64,000 nt of DNA from CBDCUQ01 sp965222835 (GTDB taxonomy: Bacteria > Pseudomonadota > Alphaproteobacteria > Rhizobiales > Hyphomicrobiaceae). The stretch covers positions 248,001 to 312,000 of the forward strand of contig CBDCUQ010000001.1 of assembly GCA_965222835.1 (NCBI GenBank), given 5' to 3'. A model generated the notes under the pieces. That model was not told where the DNA came from. It did not search any database and saw nothing but the letters and a program-made list of their open reading frames with translations. The translations under genes were made by a program, and so were the position numbers. Each line of letters begins with the position of its first letter. Within the stretch, counting starts at the first letter, position 1. Below are positions 6,988-16,005 of this stretch, piece after piece.

Positions 6988-7563
6988 CTAATCCGAGCGT
7001 GCTTCAGCAACGACCACGGACCACCACGGGCCTTCGCCCGAGCCGAACAGCGACTCCCAATACCACGCGGACACATCGGACCAACTTTTCCCAGCATCGG
7101 CATGAATGCCTTCGCAAACCGTCAACGTCTCGCCGGCACGCCGGGCACGAAAGCAGCCCATATGCCGACCCAGAGCATCCGTCTGCAGCGGAATGGGATC
7201 GATGGTGTAACCCAAACCCCGGAAGCAGTCGCTGGCCGGATGCAACTTGCGCGTCGGCGCGGCGACCCACCGCAAAACAATCTCGCGCTTGCCATCGCTA
7301 AACCTTCCGATCCGTCCCGGAAAGCCTTCGACAAACGCAACCTCACGCGCTGAAAGCGGCAGCTCTTTAAGTGGCGCACCTTCATACATTGCGGGCCAAC
7401 CCGGAAAGTCATCGTGTCCACTATTCGAACCGCTACCTCCCGGCCGCGCGGCAAGCGGCGCAACAGCAGCGGCGAACGCGGCTGCAGCAAACGCGAGACG
7501 AGACCAGAGGGAATACGGCATTGTTCGGACACGCACCGGTTGATATCTCGGATATAGACTCAT
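6988..7563 (-). CDS. EpsI-like secreted partner of the exosortase
   Basis: 191 aa from the ATG that overlaps the exosortase stop (ATGA); an internal start at residue 15 would place the signal peptide MPYSLWSRLAFAAAAFAAAV at the very N-terminus. Residues 106-119 read KLHPASDCFRGLGY, like the His-Pro...Cys...Gly-(Trp/Tyr) block of EpsI/DUF3485 exosortase-associated proteins, with two further Cys (137 and 150) nearby. The protein would act in the periplasm at the outer face of the inner membrane. Assignment rests on this motif plus its position; the rest of the sequence is unfamiliar. Confidence 0.6.
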   Translation of the reverse strand: MSLYPRYQPVRVRTMPYSLWSRLAFAAAAFAAAVAPLAARPGGSGSNSGHDDFPGWPAMYEGAPLKELPLSAREVAFVEGFPGRIGRFSDGKREIVLRWVAAPTRKLHPASDCFRGLGYTIDPIPLQTDALGRHMGCFRARRAGETLTVCEGIHADAGKSWSDVSAWYWESLFGSGEGPWWSVVVAEARSD

Positions 7564-8351
7564 GCCACGGCCCCGCGCGACGCCCGCGGCGTCAATGACC
7601 AGAGGAGAACGCCGGCCGCCAGCACGAACGACACAACACCGATCGTTTCGTGAAGCTGCTCGCTCGACCCACCCGGCGACATCGCATTAAGATGAAGAAG
7701 GCAGGAAACTCGAAGCACATTCCCGGCGACGGCAAGACCGGTGGCAATCACAGCGGCCCGCACAGTAGCAACAACGTCCGCATGCCGCACCGTCGAGATC
7801 ATGAAGGACAATAACAGCAGCGCCCATAACGCCGTCACACCGCTGCACGGCGCATCGAATTGCGCCATCTCTCCGTTCTGCATCACGTACGTGCCCTGGC
7901 GTACAACGCTCATTCCCTGAAGATTGAGAAGCCCGACGGTCAGCGTGGCCGCGACAAGACGCATCGGATAGCCGAGAACAAATTGCAGCGATGGCAGCAC
8001 CGGCAACGCAAGCACAACAAGCCCATAGAAACCCAGCGGTGGCTGTCGCCCGAACACAGCCAAGTAGAGCGTCAGGAGCACGGTAAGCACGGCCACAGCC
8101 GCGCGGACAATAGGCGGCAGGAAGAACGCCGCCACGGCATACGCAAGAAACAGAACAACAATCGGCGCGAGCGGCACCTGATGCAGTCGCCCTCCTGTCT
8201 TCAACCGCGGCAACGCCAGCGCGAATAGAAACGCAACAGCGAGCACAAGAGACAACGCCTCTTCCGGCGTCGCCGAAACACGCACGCCATACCAGCGCCA
8301 GCTGTCCCAAAAAGCCGCAGCTACAAGCAAGCAAAGAACCAGAGGATGCAT
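7560..8351 (-). CDS. Exosortase/archaeosortase-family transpeptidase
   Basis: 263 aa, mostly membrane helices (about eight). The three invariant exosortase residues are present: Cys169 in DAPCSGVTALW, Arg214 in AGNVLRVS and His234 in EQLHETIGVV. The enzyme recognises a C-terminal PEP-CTERM-type tripartite signal, cleaves it and is thought to transfer the protein to an envelope acceptor. Its start overlaps the upstream target gene by one base (TAATG) and its stop overlaps the EpsI-like gene by four, so all three are coupled. No polysaccharide genes, usual neighbours of XrtA, lie here. That favours a dedicated enzyme-substrate pair. Confidence 0.88.
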   Translation of the reverse strand: MHPLVLCLLVAAAFWDSWRWYGVRVSATPEEALSLVLAVAFLFALALPRLKTGGRLHQVPLAPIVVLFLAYAVAAFFLPPIVRAAVAVLTVLLTLYLAVFGRQPPLGFYGLVVLALPVLPSLQFVLGYPMRLVAATLTVGLLNLQGMSVVRQGTYVMQNGEMAQFDAPCSGVTALWALLLLSFMISTVRHADVVATVRAAVIATGLAVAGNVLRVSCLLHLNAMSPGGSSEQLHETIGVVSFVLAAGVLLWSLTPRASRGAVA

Positions 8352-10840
8352 TAGATGCGGAACCTCGACATCTCAGAATGTCGCCAAAGAACCCAGAGGG
8401 CACTGAGGGCGAGAAGCACGATCATCAGCCACTCATGCGGCTCCGGAACCGTTGGCACGGTACCTTTGGCCACGGGCTTGAGATTGTGCGTCTCATACTG
8501 GGCTTTGGTCTCGAGCACCACGGCCCCGCTCACCGGTGTCACCAGCTGATGGCCGGTAGCAAGTGCTATGGCCTCTGCTCGGTGTACATCTCCTGATTGA
8601 AGAATCATGTCCTGCACACGCTCGGCAGCCCAGAGACGCGCAATGTGAGGCGAGCCTTTGTCGGCGGCTCCATCTCCGGAAGTCTCGTTCCGTTCGATGA
8701 TGGGCATCATGCGGCCCGCGCGTTGTGACTCGAAGAATTGCGCGAGATCGCCACGAACCGAGCCACGCGAAGGAATAGGGCGCGCCGCCCAAGCCCACGG
8801 CACATCCGGCAGAAGCGCAAGCGGTCCATGTTCGGGTGCATAAAGCGCGATCTTTGGAAATCGGGAAAGCCGGCTCGACACCTGCTCAAGAAGCGCGGCC
8901 GTGCGCCGGAACGTAATCGGCTGCGGCCCGTGCACCCAAAGGAGCGTCGCGTCGATGTCGCCTTCCAACACCGTAAGCGCCTCGGCAAGCGCCGCCGAAT
9001 TGTCTTGACCGCCCACAAAATCCCAATCGTCAAGCGCCTCACGAACTGTCTTGACCTGACCAGCCTCCCAAGGTGCTGCAGGCACATGCACGAGCGGTAC
9101 ACCAGCAATAATGAGACCCACACGCTGCCCTGTCGGAATGGCATCCAACGCGCGAGAGAGATCTGCACGATGCTTCCCGAGGCCTACCGATCCATCGACG
9201 ACGATCATCAGCGTTCCGGGATCGGGCACCGGCTTCACTGCAATTATTTGCAGGATTTTTTGCTCTCCGGTCTGAGCAATCAACCTATTTGCCCCCGCCG
9301 CCCGCGTCGCGACGATCTGGGGCCGCTTCTCGGAAAGGTCGCCATTCTTCACCATGCCGCCGATACGATAGCCACCAGCAGCCGTTTGCGACGAAACAAG
9401 AGGCGTATGATTTGCGCTAAGCGCTTGCTTGCTCTCGATCCAGATGGCGTGTGCCTCATCATCCGGAATGTCGAAGTTGTGCTCAAGAAGTGCCGGAAGC
9501 GTCAGCCGGCCTAGAGTCAAGGTGTCCAACGCAAGCGGTGCGGTCATACCGATCTTGAACTTCAGCGTGCCGCCGTTGCGCGGAACGGGAAAGGCCTGCG
9601 CTAGAACGCGGCCGGCACCCTTGGTGGTGACCAGAAGAGGATCGCGGCGCTGGCGGACCGCCACATCGGTGTAGGCTTTGCGCACCGCACCCCGGCCGCC
9701 GAACGCCGCCTCTTGTTCCACGCCATCGATCCAAAGCGTCGCCCGCGAAACAACGGCACCGGTAGGCAGAGCAAACACAAACCGCGCTTCCCGGTCGAGC
9801 GGATCCTTGTTGCGCACGGCGATGGTCCACTCGAGATAAGCGAGCGCCGCATCTGCCGAAACCGAAGCGTCCATGCGCGATGACACGAGGCCAAGACCCG
9901 CGATCTGTCCGCCAACCTGCGTACCGCCGTGATCGCCATCCCAAGAAAAGTCACCAGCCCGTGTCACACGCACACGGGCTTGCGGACGCGGCAATGCGTT
10001 GAAGGGCACGCCATAAGCGCGGAAGAAGACCTCGCGAACGTCAGCCGTCGATCGCGCAAAGCGGCGTTCGGGCGCGTCGAGAAGCGCCGCCCCGCCAAAC
10101 GTTACAAGCAGGCTCAGAAGCCCGCCCGGCTTACCATTGACGTTGTAACAGAGACGAAGAAGCGTTGGCTGATCGCCCAACGTCCGCAAGAGTGTCAGAC
10201 CGCGCTCGCGCTGCGCAATATCCGAGCTGACAGCCCACTGCACGCCGAGCCGCGTCGCGGCCTGAGGAACGTCAAGCGCAATGAGCGCTGCAAACCCAGC
10301 CACGGCCCCAATCAAAACACGCCGGTTGAAGCGAGGAACGGCCGATTGAACCGCAAGCCTAGTCTTTAAAGCCCACGCGACAAGAAAAGAGGCAAGCGGC
10401 CCCATCGGCAGCAGTCCGAGTCCATAAAAGAGCACGGCAATGAGGGCCACAGGAAGCAGGGGCAAAAAGAGAAGGGCATAAAACGCGGAAATAGCGAGCG
10501 TTGCCCCACTGATATAGGAATACCAGAAGGGAATGGTGGAGGACTTTGCGCGGAGCTTGAGAGAGAAGAGGAGGTTGGCAGCCGGCACACTTGCGACGAG
10601 AAGCGTGTGCCATGGTGTTGGCATCGGATCAAAGAACGCCTCCGCACACATGCGGGTCGCAAGCTCCGTCGCAATGACCGCAAACGGTAAGACGATCCCG
10701 AATAGAACGGTCAGAATGCCAGGCGGCGGCCGCTCTGGCCGGTCCGGCTCCCCACGCAAAGGCGCCGCACCTCCAGCAGGTTTCAAAACCCATTCAATGA
10801 GTGTGCTGCGATCGTCTGACTCGCGCGTACGCTGGCTCAT
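8351..10840 (-). CDS. Polytopic VIT/vWA-like protein with a PEP-CTERM sorting signal
   Basis: 829 aa from ATG 10840, which follows GGGAGGGG. Residues about 40-190 hold five or six membrane helices. A periplasmic part follows with a VIT domain (about 310-435: FVFALPTGAVVSRATLWIDG, RKAYTDVAVRQRRDPLL, FPVPRNGGTLKFKIG) and a vWA-like domain beginning MIVVDGSVG (Asp549, Ser551; the third MIDAS Ser is Gly, so metal binding may be weak). The last 32 residues are VPEPHEWLM, a hydrophobic helix and the basic tail RHSEMSRFRI: a PEP-CTERM signal. It is very probably the cognate substrate of the exosortase encoded next. A polytopic N-terminus on a sortase substrate is unusual, since cleavage would leave it held by its own helices. 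Confidence 0.82.
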   Translation of the reverse strand: MSQRTRESDDRSTLIEWVLKPAGGAAPLRGEPDRPERPPPGILTVLFGIVLPFAVIATELATRMCAEAFFDPMPTPWHTLLVASVPAANLLFSLKLRAKSSTIPFWYSYISGATLAISAFYALLFLPLLPVALIAVLFYGLGLLPMGPLASFLVAWALKTRLAVQSAVPRFNRRVLIGAVAGFAALIALDVPQAATRLGVQWAVSSDIAQRERGLTLLRTLGDQPTLLRLCYNVNGKPGGLLSLLVTFGGAALLDAPERRFARSTADVREVFFRAYGVPFNALPRPQARVRVTRAGDFSWDGDHGGTQVGGQIAGLGLVSSRMDASVSADAALAYLEWTIAVRNKDPLDREARFVFALPTGAVVSRATLWIDGVEQEAAFGGRGAVRKAYTDVAVRQRRDPLLVTTKGAGRVLAQAFPVPRNGGTLKFKIGMTAPLALDTLTLGRLTLPALLEHNFDIPDDEAHAIWIESKQALSANHTPLVSSQTAAGGYRIGGMVKNGDLSEKRPQIVATRAAGANRLIAQTGEQKILQIIAVKPVPDPGTLMIVVDGSVGLGKHRADLSRALDAIPTGQRVGLIIAGVPLVHVPAAPWEAGQVKTVREALDDWDFVGGQDNSAALAEALTVLEGDIDATLLWVHGPQPITFRRTAALLEQVSSRLSRFPKIALYAPEHGPLALLPDVPWAWAARPIPSRGSVRGDLAQFFESQRAGRMMPIIERNETSGDGAADKGSPHIARLWAAERVQDMILQSGDVHRAEAIALATGHQLVTPVSGAVVLETKAQYETHNLKPVAKGTVPTVPEPHEWLMIVLLALSALWVLWRHSEMSRFRI

Positions 10841-11028
10841 TGCCCCTCCCGTGTCGTACTGGACCACCGGCCAAGTTCGATACCACCTGGTCTGACGAGC
10901 CGAATGTCGCGTATTGCGAGGCGCGCGAGGAGAGACCAGAGGTGGCCTTTTCCAGCAATGGTCAGCAGAGAGCTGGGGCGCCTCGGCGCGGGCGTGCGGG
11001 AAGGTACGGGTTTGTACGGCTGAAACGC

Positions 11029-11511
11029 CTAAACGCGATGATAGGGGTGCCCGGCGATGATCGTCGCCGCACGGTAGATTTGCTCGACAAGCACAACGCG
11101 CGCAAGACCGTGTGGAAGTGTCATCACGCCCAGTGAAAGCTTGAGGTCCGCCGACTGAATTGCTTCGTCCCCGTGCCCGTCCGGCCCACCGATAAGTAGC
11201 CCCGCAAGCTTTGCTCCCCCATCACGGCGCTCACGTAGAAAATTCGCGAACGCGTCGCTTGAGAGCGCTTTTCCCCGTTCGTCGAGAACAATACGGAGGT
11301 CTGCCCCCTGGCACGACTTCAAGAGACGTTGCGCTTCATCGGCCTTGCGCAGTTCCGCGGTCGCCGCGCGTCCCTCAGAAAGTTCCGAGATCAAAAGTGG
11401 ACCGAGCCCCAAACTCCGCCCGTTAGAATCAAAACGGGCTTTGTACTTTTCAACGAGATCGCGCTCTGCCTCATCCTTCAGTTTACCAACCGCGGCAAGG
11501 ATGAGACGCAT
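11029..11511 (-). CDS. rlmH: 23S rRNA (pseudouridine1915-N3)-methyltransferase
   Basis: 160 aa, the family length. MRLILAAVGKLKDEAERDLVEKY at the N-terminus, the SAM-binding knot region GLLIGGPDGHGDE and LSLGVMTLPHGLARVVLVEQIYRA, and the C-terminal GHPYHR are all diagnostic of the SPOUT enzyme RlmH. It methylates pseudouridine 1915 in helix 69 on assembled 70S ribosomes. It follows rsfS by 23 bp in the usual rsfS-rlmH order. Confidence 0.96.
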   Translation of the reverse strand: MRLILAAVGKLKDEAERDLVEKYKARFDSNGRSLGLGPLLISELSEGRAATAELRKADEAQRLLKSCQGADLRIVLDERGKALSSDAFANFLRERRDGGAKLAGLLIGGPDGHGDEAIQSADLKLSLGVMTLPHGLARVVLVEQIYRAATIIAGHPYHRV

Positions 11512-11534
11512 GGTCCAACCAATAAATGAGCCAA

Positions 11535-11942
11535 CTAATGCGCGGCTTCAGCGGGGCGTTCTGCAGACCACATTTTTTCGAGATTGTAGAACGCGCGCAC
11601 CTCGGGCCTGAAAATATGGATGATGACGTCAACGGCATCAACCAACACCCAGTCACAGGTCTCCATGCCTTCGACCCGTACGGTTGTAAGCCCGGCCTCT
11701 TTCAAATTCTTCTTGATCCTGTCCGCAATGGCGCCGACGTGCCGGTCGGTGCGCCCGCTTGCAACGATCATAAAGTCACCGATCGAAGACTTGCCCTTGA
11801 TGTCGATGCTCACGATCTCTTCCGCTTTGGCTTCGTCGAGCCAATGCAGAATTTCAGAAAGGAGAGGCTTTGAGTTGCCGTCTTTGGACAACAGCTCGGC
11901 AGAAGGCGCACCCTTCCGGGCGCCCTCAGTGGCGGTTCGCAT
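11535..11942 (-). CDS. rsfS: Ribosomal silencing factor RsfS (Iojap/DUF143)
   Basis: 135 aa. The core EILHWLDEAKAEEIVSIDIKG...IGDFMIVASGRTDRHVGAIADRI...EGMETCDWVLVDAVDVIIHIFRPEVRAFYNLEKMW matches RsfS from end to end. It binds uL14 and blocks subunit joining when nutrients are scarce. The N-terminal 25 residues are a loose extension. Cotranscribed with rlmH. Confidence 0.95.
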   Translation of the reverse strand: MRTATEGARKGAPSAELLSKDGNSKPLLSEILHWLDEAKAEEIVSIDIKGKSSIGDFMIVASGRTDRHVGAIADRIKKNLKEAGLTTVRVEGMETCDWVLVDAVDVIIHIFRPEVRAFYNLEKMWSAERPAEAAH

Positions 11943-12193
11943 CGTTTGGTGAAGGTCCTGTTTTCATTAACCCCGGTGGGTCGGCTTCGCGTCGCAGGGT
12001 TGGCACACCCAAGCATTAGTCGAACACCTCACGTGCTTCGAGCGACCAGCCGTACGCAACGCAATAGTAATCCAGCTTGGCCCAACCCAGCAAGAGCGTC
12101 AAAAATGCTAAACTTCAGAACAAGTTAAAACGAAGTCCGGCATTGCAACACAGGGAGAAACGCCACTGAACTCACGACCGGCCAGCTCCCGGA

Positions 12194-14860
12194 TCAAAAC
12201 CGCCGCTCAAGGCGCTCGAGATAGTCCAGCTCCGGCGGCGGCCGCGTGGCCTCACCAAGGCGCCGGCGCAACTCTTCCAAGATCTCGCGCGCACGCTGAC
12301 GGTCGATCTCACTTGGCACTTTGACGGACGTACCAAGATCCGGACCACGTGTGCGCTGAGGCCGGCCCAAAGGATCGCGGTTGTTGCGATTCTGCCCGTA
12401 CCGGCCGGGCGAGTTGGCGAGCATTTGTTCGGCCATTTGCTGTGCGCTCCGTCGCATCTCGTCGAGCGCTTCGGCTTGTGCATCCGTCGCGCTTCCGAAT
12501 TCGCTCTCCTCAAGGGCGCGTTCAGCGGCTCCCATAGCTTCGCGCGCAGCCTCAAGACTGTCTTGATCTCCGGCACGCTTGCGGCGCATCCGCTCCTTCA
12601 ACTCGGAGAGGCGTTCTCTCAATGAACGCTGCCGCTCGCCGAGCTGACCGCGGCCGCGGCCTTGCTGGCCCATCTGGTCGCCTTCGCCGAACTGGCCCCG
12701 GCTGCCCTCGTCGCCCCGCTGCCCGAGACCACGTTGGCCTTGCTGCGAACCTGGACGTCCCGACCGCTGGCCGCGCTGTCGGCCTCGGCCGTCGTTTCGC
12801 TGGCCGGCCCGCTGACCCGCCTTCCTTTGCTCGCTGAAGGTGTCATCCATGAGCTGCTGCTGCTCGCCGAGCATGCTCGACAACTCCTCCATCATCTTCA
12901 TGATCTGCTTGTTTTCCTGAGCCCGTTGCCGGTTCTGCTGGCCCGACTGCATCCGCTCCATAAGCTCCTGCATCTCAGCGAGCATACGCAGAGCTTCCTC
13001 GCGCGAACCATTCTTCGCCATGTCCTCCAACGCACTCATCATCTCGTCGAGATCCTGCTGCGTCAGCTCCTCGCCTGCCTGCCCATCGGGCAGGGAATCT
13101 TCATCGCCGCGGTTCTTTGCCATTTCACGCGCGAACTCGTTGAAGGCGTCCCGAAGCTCTTTCATCAACCGGGCAATCTCCTCTTCGGATGCCCCTTCCT
13201 CAAGAGCCTTGGCAAGACGGTCCTGCGCCTCGCGCAACCGGCGCTCAGCGTCAGAAAGATTTCCATCCTCAATGCGCAAAGCAATATGCCACAACTGCTC
13301 GATAACGCTTTTCATGCCGGCGCGCGACCGGTCGTTCTGAAGCCGGTAATAGACACTGCGCAGACCCAAATAGACGCGCATATCTTCAATGAACCCCTCG
13401 GGCGCAAAGGTCAGCGCATTAAGCGCCGTACGCACCTGGTCGCGATAACGCGGATCATCGAGCAACTTGCGCCGTTGCTCGATCACCGCACGCGCCAATG
13501 GCTTCTTGAATTGACGCTCCGGTAGTACGAGTTCGATGGTCTCGCTGCGGCCGGTCTGACCTGCCACATCCTTGGCCTCAAGAGTCATAAGAACCCTGAG
13601 GCCCGCCCAAGGATGCGACGCGAGCTCAAGGAAACTTGTCGCCTCACCGGTTTTGGCATTCGCTTGCGGCAGCCGTAGCGGCAAAGGCGGCGGACGCATG
13701 AGCGGCGGCCGCGGTCCGGTGAGAGGCTTCGCGGCGGCCCAGGCCCGTTTTGGGTCGGCAGGCTTGGGCGGCGCCTTTTTGAGTTTCACCTCGGCAGAAG
13801 CAACCCCGTAATCATCTTCGACTTTGTACTTGAGCTTTAGCGATCCACGCGGCGTCCGCGACAGTTTATCGATGAGCGCAATCGACGGCGTCTGATCAGG
13901 CAAGACCGTCAACGGCCATTCGGCAATGACGGTACCACCGGCTTTCACCCGCAAAGTTGTCCCGTTACGGATCTCGTAGCGTGCCTCCTGCACACCCTGC
14001 TGGCCGCTTCCGGCCTCCGCTTCAATGACCTCAGGCTTATCCGGATCTGCACCGGGAACTTCAATCGTAAGCGCAGAGCTCCCCAATCCACTCGCGCGCG
14101 CAATCACCACACTGCGTTCCGGCACTTCCTGCGCAACGGGACTGGCGACCGCCTCGTCTGCACGCGCTCCGCCGATGGGATTGGCGCCATCCGCCAGCAT
14201 CAAGGGCGGACGGCCCGTATATGGCGGCGGCGTCACCCATGCATCAAGACGCGCCTCGGCAAACCGGTCCGCCGAGGAAAACCGAAACGCACTGCCGAGA
14301 CGATCGACAAGCCCCGGACCCGCCAGCGCAATCAGCAGTACGACGCCCAGCGTACCAAGCGCACGAAGGGCAAACGGATCGAACCGGTCGGTCCGCGGAC
14401 GCGGCTTGCCTGTCCGCAATCGTGAAAGAAGCGCCGCCATGCGCCGGCGATGCGCAATCCAGATTGTCCGCGTCTCGGTTTGATCCGCGGACGTCGTCAA
14501 CGTGTCTTCGTAAGACGTTGCCGGACGGTGCGGCACACCTGAAACGGACTCAATTCTGTGGACCGCCGCCTCGCGTGACGGCCAGGGCGTGCGGACGAGA
14601 TAGGTTGCGGCAGCCAAAGCAGCCAAAGCAAAGAGCGACAGCACCACCACATGACCGGCATCACCCAGGGAAGGCCAGACACCAACCAGTGTCGCCAGGA
14701 CAAATAGCCCGGCAACTGAGATAAGCAGCCAAACGCGCAACCAGAGCTTTTCGAAGAAGAGGACCCATCGCGCCCGGCGCACCTTGCGCTCGAAGGCCCG
14801 ATCAATCGCCGCCTTGTTGGGAATGGCGTTAGGGACGTTTGTCTTGCTGCCTGAGTCCAT
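12194..14860 (-). CDS. DUF4175 family inner-membrane protein (TIGR02302 type)
   Basis: 888 aa if started at ATG 14860; ATGs at 14875 and 14896 are alternatives and none has a strong ribosome site. Near the N-terminus, after a basic stretch (FERKVRRARWVLFFEKLWLR), come two membrane helices and a third near residue 180 (LRALGTLGVVLLIALAG). A beta-rich periplasmic part follows, then a long alpha-helical part (about 480-640), a Gln/Gly/Arg-rich low-complexity tract (about 650-770: repeated GQR, GQQG and RGQ) and a charged C-terminus. This layout is typical of a large alphaproteobacterial family of unknown function. The low-complexity tract shifts the codon signal but the frame stays open. Confidence 0.85.
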   Translation of the reverse strand: MDSGSKTNVPNAIPNKAAIDRAFERKVRRARWVLFFEKLWLRVWLLISVAGLFVLATLVGVWPSLGDAGHVVVLSLFALAALAAATYLVRTPWPSREAAVHRIESVSGVPHRPATSYEDTLTTSADQTETRTIWIAHRRRMAALLSRLRTGKPRPRTDRFDPFALRALGTLGVVLLIALAGPGLVDRLGSAFRFSSADRFAEARLDAWVTPPPYTGRPPLMLADGANPIGGARADEAVASPVAQEVPERSVVIARASGLGSSALTIEVPGADPDKPEVIEAEAGSGQQGVQEARYEIRNGTTLRVKAGGTVIAEWPLTVLPDQTPSIALIDKLSRTPRGSLKLKYKVEDDYGVASAEVKLKKAPPKPADPKRAWAAAKPLTGPRPPLMRPPPLPLRLPQANAKTGEATSFLELASHPWAGLRVLMTLEAKDVAGQTGRSETIELVLPERQFKKPLARAVIEQRRKLLDDPRYRDQVRTALNALTFAPEGFIEDMRVYLGLRSVYYRLQNDRSRAGMKSVIEQLWHIALRIEDGNLSDAERRLREAQDRLAKALEEGASEEEIARLMKELRDAFNEFAREMAKNRGDEDSLPDGQAGEELTQQDLDEMMSALEDMAKNGSREEALRMLAEMQELMERMQSGQQNRQRAQENKQIMKMMEELSSMLGEQQQLMDDTFSEQRKAGQRAGQRNDGRGRQRGQRSGRPGSQQGQRGLGQRGDEGSRGQFGEGDQMGQQGRGRGQLGERQRSLRERLSELKERMRRKRAGDQDSLEAAREAMGAAERALEESEFGSATDAQAEALDEMRRSAQQMAEQMLANSPGRYGQNRNNRDPLGRPQRTRGPDLGTSVKVPSEIDRQRAREILEELRRRLGEATRPPPELDYLERLERRF

Positions 14861-15061
14861 AGGTAAATCTAACATACCAGCGGCATACGGTATCATTACA
14901 TTGACGATAGCCGTTCACGTTTAGTTTCTGCGTGCAACCCGGCAGATCGGATGGCTCCCACCGCGCAAAAGCCGGTTGACCCAAAGGGCATGTTGCCCAA
15001 AAAGAACACACCCGTGACGGCAAACCACTTTGGCGCACGCGCAGGACTCCCCCGGCCAGGC

Positions 15062-15952
15062 ATGCGCAAATCCTTTCTCCTCGTTGTGAATCCAACGGCC
15101 GGACTTGCCCGGCAAAGGTTGGTATATCGGGTCATCACGTCGTTGCAGAGTAGCGGTGCCGCCGTGACCACATTCGCAAACGCCAACACCCGCGCGCCTA
15201 CTCCGGCAGAAGTTCAAAATGGCGGCTTCGATGCGGTGATCGCGTCAGGAGGAGATGGAACAGTCCGCGAGCTGGCCATCGCACTCAAAGGTTCAGATAT
15301 CCCGATAGGTCTCATCCCAACCGGGACCGGCAACGTCCTCGCGCATGAAATTGACCTGTCGCGTCACCCCGAAGCACTCGCAGACGTCCTCCTCAATGGC
15401 CCCGTCATTAGCCTGCATGGCGGCCTCGCCAACGGCGCACCCTTTTATCTCATGGCAGGTGTCGGTTTCGACGGCGCCGTCGTCCAGCGCCTCAATTTGA
15501 AAATCAAACAGAAGTTCGGCAAGGCGGCGTATACGTTTCCCGCTCTGAGATCCCTTGCCGATGAGATCCCGCGGCTCGACGTCGACGTGGATGGAACCGC
15601 ACATCGCGCCGCCTGGGTCATCGTTACCAACGCAAAGCACTACGGTGGCGCCTTCGTTCTCAACCCAAACGCCGATCCACGAAAAGGCAAGCTCACCGCA
15701 ATTCTCATTGATCCCTGCAAACGCGTGGGACTGGTGCGCGCATTGCTTGCGCTAAGCGTCGGGCGTTTGACGCAGCAGAAGGGTGTCACAGTGCTGCCGT
15801 GCACATCCCTTGTCGTGCGGGCCCAAACACCTGTTCCGGCACAAATTGATGGCGATCCCTTCGGATCAACGCCACTAACCGTTGAGACCGGCGGACCACC
15901 TTTGAATCTCATCGTCCCGAAATCCTACGTCGCAACAGAACGTGAGCGGTGA
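15062..15952 (+). CDS. Diacylglycerol/lipid kinase family protein (YegS/DagK_cat fold)
   Basis: 296 aa from ATG 15062 (MRKSFLLVVNPTAG), where the family's first strand begins; the frame is open back to an ATG at 14951, which would add 37 unstructured residues. The nucleotide loop VIASGGDGTVRELA, the lid IGLIPTGTGNVLAHEI and the strand YLMAGVGFDGAVV are the DAGK catalytic-domain signatures. A C-terminal beta domain ending QIDGDPFG completes it. It should phosphorylate a diacylglycerol, sphingoid or related lipid at the inner membrane; the substrate is not predictable. Divergent from the DUF4175 gene. Confidence 0.9.
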   Translation: MRKSFLLVVNPTAGLARQRLVYRVITSLQSSGAAVTTFANANTRAPTPAEVQNGGFDAVIASGGDGTVRELAIALKGSDIPIGLIPTGTGNVLAHEIDLSRHPEALADVLLNGPVISLHGGLANGAPFYLMAGVGFDGAVVQRLNLKIKQKFGKAAYTFPALRSLADEIPRLDVDVDGTAHRAAWVIVTNAKHYGGAFVLNPNADPRKGKLTAILIDPCKRVGLVRALLALSVGRLTQQKGVTVLPCTSLVVRAQTPVPAQIDGDPFGSTPLTVETGGPPLNLIVPKSYVATERER

Positions 15953-16005
15953 AGACCGGTAGAGCCAGCGCACTTCGGCGCCCTTGAGGACACCAGAAAA
16001 ACGGA

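Noticed and set aside
6609..7103. 164-codon minus-strand frame in the repeat region
   Set aside because: Low-complexity Arg/Ala/Cys-rich sequence typical of a shadow frame; overlaps the EpsI-like gene end.
12662..13525. 287-codon plus-strand frame antisense to the DUF4175 gene
   Set aside because: Leu/His-rich mirror of the Gln/Glu-rich low-complexity coding sequence; the minus strand fits the known family.
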